Assembly: GCA_013298455.1 (NCBI GenBank)
Contig: JAAFHR010000016.1
Location: forward strand, 1-16,219
Direction: 5' to 3'
From: Betaproteobacteria bacterium
Lineage (GTDB): Bacteria; Pseudomonadota; Gammaproteobacteria; Burkholderiales; Casimicrobiaceae
Length of the DNA: 16,219 nt
Of the stretch, positions 12,550-16,219 are shown in pieces. Numbering within the stretch: the stretch's first letter is position 1; each line of letters opens with the position of its first letter. Both the position numbers and the translations under genes were made by a program. A model generated the notes under the pieces. That model saw only the letters and a list, made by a program, of their open reading frames with translations, did not search any database and was not told the origin of the DNA.

Positions 12550-13911
12550 ATGGCGCGTTTTGTTTGGTTAGCGACGCCGTTGGTCGCTTGGAGTGTCGGG
12601 TTCACGTCCCTGGCCAGCGCAGAGACTTACACCCAGGTCGTCAGTTCGTTTAATCACACCTGCGCGATTTATGGCAGTGGCGGATTGCATTGCTGGGGGC
12701 TCAACGCGTCGGGGCAGTTGGGTGATGGTACGACCGCCAATTCCGCGATTCCGGTTGTGGTGCCGGGGTTGGTTGGCGTTACTTCGGTATCAGCGGGGAG
12801 GGTTCACACCTGTGCGCTGGCTCAGGGCGTGGTGAAGTGCTGGGGCGACGGCAGTGAGGGCCAGCTGGGCAACGGCACGACCAATTCAAGCCCGACGCCG
12901 GTGACGGTGGTCGGTCTGGCAGCGTTCAGCAATCAACCGGTGGCCGTTGCCGTGGGCGCGGACTTCAGCTGCGCGCAAACGCTTAACGCTGTTACCGGAG
13001 CCAGCACGGTGCGTTGCTGGGGCGGCAACTCTGCCGGTCAGGTGGGCAGCGGCTCGGCCAACGCGCAAGTGTTTGCGCCCGCCACCGTGACGGGACTGAC
13101 GGGTGTAACGCACGTGGGTGCCGGATCGTACTTTGCGTGCGCGGTTGCCAGCGGCACGGTGCGCTGCTGGGGTAGCAACATCAGCGGGCAGTTCGGGAAT
13201 GGGACACAGGGCTTGGGCAGCAACGTGCCGGGCGCAGCGGCGACGGGCATTACGAATGCCACGACCGTCACGGCGGGCGGCTCGCATGTGTGCGCCGCCA
13301 ACGGTACGACGGGGGACGCGTGGTGCTGGGGGGATCGCGGTTTCGGGCAGTTGGGAGACGGCACGATCGTGCGCAATAGTTCCATTACGTCCCCCGTTTA
13401 CTTTGGTGTGTCGTTTCGCCCGACCAAAGTGTTTGCAGCCAATGCCGGCAGCTGCGCTACCGTGAGCGGTCAGGCGTTTTGTTGGGGGCTCAACAATTAC
13501 GGGCAGTTGGGCAATGTGGGTCAGCCCGTTGCCAACAGCGGCTCGCCATTGCCGGTGACGGGGCTCAGTAGTGGCGTCGCTTCGATGGCGGCGGGTCTCA
13601 ACCACGCCTGCGCGATCAACACGGCTGGGGCGTTGAGCTGCTGGGGCGACAACTCGTTAGGCCAGCGCGGCAGCTTGCCGTTCGGCGCAGGCAATCCGCT
13701 CTTCGCGCCCATCGGCGTGGTGAAGTGCAGTCTCGATCTCGACGGCGACGGGCAAGTGCTGGCCACCACCGATGCGGTGCTCATGGCACGCGCAGCGCTC
13801 GGCTACAACGGCACAGCACTCACCGGGAATGCGCTGGGCGCGACGGCACCTCGGCGCAGCTCGGCGGATTTACTGAGTTACCTCTCGGCGAGTTGCGGGA
13901 TCGAGCCTTAG
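12550..13911 (+). CDS. Secreted RCC1-repeat (seven-blade propeller) protein with calcium-loop C-terminus
   Basis: 453 residues. The open frame begins earlier, inside the upstream repeat element, but ATG at 12550 is chosen because AAGGGA lies 7 bases before it and a signal peptide follows (MARFVWLATPLVAWSVGFTS then LASA, cleavage near Ala24). The body has seven units ending CWG-x-N/D-x-x-GQ-x-G-x-G, for example CWGLNASGQLGDGTT, CWGDGSEGQLGNGTT and CWGSNISGQFGNGTQ, the RCC1 repeat. Most units also have a second Cys (H-x-C-A), suggesting one disulfide per blade in the oxidising periplasm or outside the cell. The C-terminus from Cys393 contains DLDGDGQVLATTDAVLMAR (Asp396, Asp398, Asp400), an EF-hand/dockerin-like calcium loop, and ends at Cys449. 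It is likely a binding scaffold rather than an enzyme; the partner is unknown. Confidence 0.88.
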   Translation: MARFVWLATPLVAWSVGFTSLASAETYTQVVSSFNHTCAIYGSGGLHCWGLNASGQLGDGTTANSAIPVVVPGLVGVTSVSAGRVHTCALAQGVVKCWGDGSEGQLGNGTTNSSPTPVTVVGLAAFSNQPVAVAVGADFSCAQTLNAVTGASTVRCWGGNSAGQVGSGSANAQVFAPATVTGLTGVTHVGAGSYFACAVASGTVRCWGSNISGQFGNGTQGLGSNVPGAAATGITNATTVTAGGSHVCAANGTTGDAWCWGDRGFGQLGDGTIVRNSSITSPVYFGVSFRPTKVFAANAGSCATVSGQAFCWGLNNYGQLGNVGQPVANSGSPLPVTGLSSGVASMAAGLNHACAINTAGALSCWGDNSLGQRGSLPFGAGNPLFAPIGVVKCSLDLDGDGQVLATTDAVLMARAALGYNGTALTGNALGATAPRRSSADLLSYLSASCGIEP

Positions 13912-13943
13912 CGCGTTGACTCCGTACGGTGCGGTTCAACGCG
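13912..13943 (+). other. Hairpin after the RCC1 gene
   Basis: CGCGTTGA (13912-13919) pairs with TCAACGCG (13936-13943) across a 16-base loop that contains the palindrome CCGTACGG. It starts one base after the stop codon. No T-tract follows, so terminator function is uncertain. Confidence 0.4.
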
Positions 13944-13996
13944 TCGGGGGATGTTTGCCGCCGAATGGGTGTGCGTGGTTTCGCAATGCCGTAGGC

Positions 13997-14002
13997 TATG
14001 AT
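13997..14002 (+). promoter_or_regulatory. Possible -10 box for the monooxygenase gene
   Basis: TATGAT matches five of six consensus bases and lies 75 bases before the ATG at 14077. No good -35 element is seen at the right distance. Confidence 0.25.
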
Positions 14003-14076
14003 GTGTTCGAACGATAGCGATCAACGCTTCATCAGCCCAGCGGGCATCGTGATCGCGCCAATCCTAGGGGATAGCC

Positions 14077-14379
14077 ATGATTCTTGAACTAGCCGATATC
14101 CGAATTGCGCCGGGAAAACAAGCCGAGTTTGACGCGGCGATCATTAAGGGTTTGGAGACGGTGATCAGCCGCGCCAATGGGTTTCGCGGCTACAAGGTCA
14201 ACAAAGGCGTCGAGTCGCCCGAGCGCTACATTTTGATGATTTACTGGGCAACGCTTGAGGATCACACGGTGGCGTTTCGCCAAGGGCCGTTGTTTGCTGA
14301 ATGGCGGGCGATCGTCGGGCCGTTTTTCGCGGTGCCGCCGACAGTGGAGCATTTCACGCTGCTTCAAAAATCGCGCTGA
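14077..14379 (+). CDS. Antibiotic biosynthesis monooxygenase (ABM) domain protein
   Basis: 100 residues, one ABM ferredoxin-like domain. MILELADIRIAPGKQAEFDA is the first strand and helix; RANGFRGYKVNKGVESPERY, ILMIYWATLEDHTVAFRQGP and LFAEWRAIVGPFFAVPPTVEHF are the following strands and the typical W-x-x-x-E-x-H ... F-R-x-S/G-x-x-F segment. Members include quinol monooxygenases (YgiN), haem-degrading enzymes and proteins of unknown activity; substrate cannot be assigned. AGGGGAT lies about 5 bases before the ATG, a strong ribosome site. It is monocistronic here, with a MITE inserted between its stop and the terminator at 14585. Confidence 0.88.
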   Translation: MILELADIRIAPGKQAEFDAAIIKGLETVISRANGFRGYKVNKGVESPERYILMIYWATLEDHTVAFRQGPLFAEWRAIVGPFFAVPPTVEHFTLLQKSR

Positions 14380-14387
14380 GTTTTGGC

Positions 14388-14571
14388 AGTCAAAGACCTC
14401 TGCACAACCCTCATTTCCGTCATTCCCGCGAAGGCGGGAATCTATCGTCGATGAAAAGCCATGTTCCAAGTGATTGATTTTGCTCAATTCACCATGGATT
14501 CCCGGCTGCGCGGGAATGACGAGTTGGGTCAAATTTGCGCTCAGTCGGCAGTTGTGCAGAGGTCTTAGTCA
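14388..14571. mobile_element. MITE with 16-bp terminal inverted repeats and AGTCA target duplication
   Basis: AAGACCTCTGCACAAC (14393-14408) and GTTGTGCAGAGGTCTT (14551-14566) are exact reverse complements. They are flanked directly by the 5-base repeat AGTCA on both sides (14388-14392 and 14567-14571), the mark of a transposition event. The 174-bp element encodes no protein and encloses the 104-bp repeat copy B. It must have been mobilised by a transposase encoded elsewhere. Confidence 0.85.
14418..14521. repeat. 104-bp inverted-repeat element, copy B, nested in the MITE
   Basis: Arms are 14418-14444 and 14495-14521, again built on ATTCCCGCG-AAGGCGGGAAT, around a 50-base centre. It shares 93 of 104 positions with copy A at 12344-12447, including the centre (ATGTTCCAAGTG-TTGATTT-GCTCAA), so the whole unit, not just the palindrome arms, has been copied. 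Confidence 0.85.
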
Positions 14572-14584
14572 ATGAGCAATAAAG

Positions 14585-14609
14585 AACGGCCGCATTAGCG
14601 GCCGTTTTT
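14585..14609. terminator. Rho-independent terminator between convergent genes
   Basis: AACGGCCGC-ATTA-GCGGCCGTT followed by TTT: a 9-bp GC-rich stem, tetraloop and a T-run (TTTTT counting the stem end). It is clearest for plus-strand transcripts from the monooxygenase gene, but the A-rich left flank (AAAG) lets it also serve the convergent outer-membrane gene, whose stop is at 14626. Confidence 0.85.
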
Positions 14610-14625
14610 ACGAACAAGCGCAACC

Positions 14626-15384
14626 TTACTTCGAGAACAAATACGTCATGCCAAAGCCTGCGCCGTTGCCGGTCACGCCCTCAGCGCGGGCGCGTGCAAC
14701 GTAGGCATCAAGCACGAGCTTTTTGTTGACCGCGTAGGCAAGGGACGCCAGCACCTGCGTGCTGTTCGCGCCGCTCTGACGGGTGCCAGACACTTCGAGC
14801 GCTGCTGAAACAGGGCCGTCGATGGCGCGGCCTAAGCTTGCCGACCAGCCGTAGCGGTTGCGCGAACCGCCAAACACGCCGTCGCCCAAGCGCGTCCAAC
14901 CAAGATTCAAATCCGAGTGGAAGCCCGCGAAATCAAAGCCCGCCAGCGCGGTGAGGGTGACATTGGGATTGTCGCTGCGAAACGCGCTGCTACCGGTTGG
15001 CAAGCTGGTGACAAGCTGTGCGCCCACGGCGGTGGCGTCGTTGAGCTTGGTGACGAATTTCAAGCCGACCGACGCATCGCTCACGCCAGTGTCAGATTCG
15101 CCAAAGCCACGCACACGAAGGTAGGGAGCCACGCCAACGATCAGTCCCAAGTTGTCGCTGATGCCGTACTTGAGCGTTAGGCCAATGCCATCGGAGCGCA
15201 CGCCAGCGGCTTTGGCGTAGTCGTAGCCCGCTTCGAGCTCGAAGTAGCCGGGAGCCGAGAGCACAGCGGGGCTGCCGACGCCGGGGCGATAGGGCGTGAC
15301 TTCTGGATCAGCTGCGATGGCGGCGAATGAGAGGCTGGCGGCAATGGCGGCCGCAGTGATTTTTGTGGTGTTCATGGTTTTCAT
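14626..15384 (-). CDS. Outer-membrane channel-like protein (Phenol_MetA_deg / transporter family)
   Basis: 252 residues. A signal peptide is clear: MKTMNTTKITAAAIAASLSF then AAIAA, cleavage near residue 24-25. An in-frame ATG at 15375 (residue 4) is an alternative start with AAAAAG upstream. The mature protein opens with a short periplasmic segment (DPEVTPYRPGVGSPAVLSAP) and then about ten alternating amphipathic strands, such as GYFELEAGYDYAKAAG, GIGLTLKYGISDNLGLIVGV, ASVGLKFVTKL and TAVGAQLVTSLPTGS, ending AGFGMTYLFSK. This is the layout of the MetA-pathway phenol-degradation transporter family, small outer-membrane beta-barrels. The substrate is unknown. A hairpin CCCGAA-CTGA-TTCGGG lies at 15447-15462 in its leader. 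Confidence 0.75.
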   Translation of the reverse strand: MKTMNTTKITAAAIAASLSFAAIAADPEVTPYRPGVGSPAVLSAPGYFELEAGYDYAKAAGVRSDGIGLTLKYGISDNLGLIVGVAPYLRVRGFGESDTGVSDASVGLKFVTKLNDATAVGAQLVTSLPTGSSAFRSDNPNVTLTALAGFDFAGFHSDLNLGWTRLGDGVFGGSRNRYGWSASLGRAIDGPVSAALEVSGTRQSGANSTQVLASLAYAVNKKLVLDAYVARARAEGVTGNGAGFGMTYLFSK

Positions 15385-15446
15385 CTTTTTAACGGAAGGG
15401 CTCGCGAACTCGAGAGCCAGACGGCGCTTTGGGTACGAGCGCGTTC

Positions 15447-15462
15447 CCCGAACTGATTCGGG
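15447..15462. other. Small palindrome in the leader of the outer-membrane gene
   Basis: CCCGAA-CTGA-TTCGGG is a perfect 6-bp stem with a tetraloop, 63 bases upstream of the ATG at 15384. It may be an operator or a leader hairpin. Confidence 0.35.
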
Positions 15463-15579
15463 TTAACACTGATTCTGTGCTGTGCTGCAGCAAAGTGCAA
15501 GGCAAGTCATTGATTTGCATGGAAATTAGGAAACGACGTACGTTGCACACCACAGAATAGTCAGCTTAACTATCGAACG

Positions 15580-15649
15580 CCATAATAAATAAGGGCTACA
15601 CGGTGAAATTGCATATTTTTGACACTACATAAAATTACGACCTAGCCCA
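15580..15649. repeat. Diverged 70-bp intergenic motif, copy 2
   Basis: On the minus strand the blocks are TGGGCTAGGT, CAAAAATAT at the same distance as in copy 1 (12176-12245), then TAGCCCTTATTTATTA. The 316-bp gap 15385-15700 is AT-rich and, apart from this motif and the palindrome at 15447, holds nothing I recognise. Confidence 0.5.
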
Positions 15650-15700
15650 TATAAATCGTGGCATTTGTCAATTCGGCTGTGTGTGCGTCGCGTTCGGGCG

Positions 15701-16219
15701 CTACCAAGTCAGCGCAATGTCCCGATCGCGTGACCAATCTCGCTCCGTTTCCAGCGTGATGATGCTGACGTTTTGCACGAGGCCACGGTAGCTGTCGCGG
15801 GTGACGACGGCGGCGTTTCGGATGAGCGCATCAAATTGATTCGGTTGCTCAGCGCGGGCGAGCGTAATGTGTGGTTCGTATTCAAATTCGGGGCGCAAAA
15901 ATTCAGCCAGCGGCCCGCGATAGAGCCGATCATGCATCTCGGTGAATGCGTCTCGTCCGACTTGAGTGGCGAGCCCCACGAACTCGTTTTGCGCGCTCCA
16001 CAGGCCGTTCATCACCACCGGAAACGCTGGCCAAGCGCGCACCACTTTTTGCACGTGCGCCGTCAGTTGATCGAGCGTGAGCCGCGAATGAAATGGGAAA
16101 ACAAGCGTCAAATGCGGCGGCATCACATTCCCAAGCGGATCGTATTGCCCACGAAACCGATCAATCGCCGCAACGTTGGCAAACGTCGGAAACCACACCA
16201 CCGCACGACGCGGCAGCGA
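15701..16219 (-). CDS. 2H phosphoesterase / 2'-5' RNA ligase-like protein (5' end outside window)
   Basis: The two catalytic HxT motifs of the 2H superfamily are present and spaced as expected: PPHLTLVFPF (His30) and EPHITLARA (His111), numbering from a GTG at 16201. These enzymes (ThpR, 2'-5' RNA ligase, cyclic phosphodiesterases) hydrolyse or form 2',3'-cyclic or 2'-5' phosphodiester bonds in RNA or nucleotides. The frame stays open upstream of the GTG to the window edge (reading SLPRRAVVWFPTF), so the true start is probably outside and the gene is treated as partial. The C-terminus TLETERDWSRDRDIALTW is typical of the YjcG/LigT-like group. Substrate unknown. Confidence 0.87.
   Translation of the reverse strand, partial: SLPRRAVVWFPTFANVAAIDRFRGQYDPLGNVMPPHLTLVFPFHSRLTLDQLTAHVQKVVRAWPAFPVVMNGLWSAQNEFVGLATQVGRDAFTEMHDRLYRGPLAEFLRPEFEYEPHITLARAEQPNQFDALIRNAAVVTRDSYRGLVQNVSIITLETERDWSRDRDIALTW

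Noticed and set aside
12886..13605. 239-codon minus-strand frame
   Set aside because: Antisense to the RCC1 repeats; its Arg/Ala/His-rich, low-complexity translation is a by-product of the repeat composition.
12344..14521. Two similar repeats as the start of a CRISPR array
   Set aside because: Only two copies, about 2 kb apart, each a 104-bp palindromic unit, with genes between them.
15543..15572. Plus-strand promoter-like TTGCAC with TAACTA
   Set aside because: It points away from both neighbouring minus-strand genes and no plus-strand gene follows.

Overview
The window looks like chromosome from a betaproteobacterium, most likely Burkholderiales or a relative. The grounds are a Bug-family tricarboxylate-transport receptor beside an HMG-CoA lyase, a selenophosphate synthetase fused to an NADH-dehydrogenase-like flavoprotein, and several families of REP-like inverted repeats. 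Genus cannot be told from this sequence. Most genes are housekeeping or envelope genes of moderately high GC. They are interrupted by two toxin-antitoxin loci and one lower-GC, defence-like gene.

Layout, left to right. The 3' end of a RIO-family kinase gene (1-395) is followed by a 100-bp REP-type inverted repeat and a perfect 10-bp palindrome, then a glycine-zipper lipoprotein (641-1132). On the minus strand lie an HMG-CoA lyase (3287-2355) and a Bug periplasmic receptor (2161-1190). A plus-strand island follows: a HigB/RelE-type toxin and XRE antitoxin (3531-4164), then a PD-(D/E)xK nuclease fused to an ImmA/IrrE metallopeptidase (4254-5588), whose frame is broken by one in-frame TGA at 5358. 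Next, on the minus strand, moeA (9649-8381), a Phd antitoxin and PIN toxin pair (8309-7687) and an S9 prolyl-oligopeptidase-type peptidase (7677-5695) lie in series. Divergent from moeA is the FAD-oxidoreductase/SelD fusion (9821-12106), with a perfect 23-bp inverted repeat between them.

The right part carries a secreted seven-repeat RCC1 protein with a calcium-loop C-terminus (12550-13911), a small ABM monooxygenase (14077-14379), an outer-membrane channel-like protein (15384-14626, minus) and a 2H phosphoesterase running off the edge (minus). A MITE with perfect 16-bp terminal inverted repeats and a 5-bp target duplication sits at 14393-14566. A 104-bp core repeat inside it recurs at 12344-12447. 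A second, more diverged 70-bp motif occurs at 12176-12245 and 15580-15649.

Functional links: MoeA (molybdenum cofactor) and SelD (selenophosphate) both supply cofactors to selenium- and molybdenum-dependent enzymes such as formate dehydrogenase, so their head-to-head placement is suggestive. HMG-CoA lyase and the Bug receptor fit an organic-acid uptake and catabolism unit. The most unusual content is the toxin-antitoxin plus nuclease-ImmA module and the nested repeat elements.
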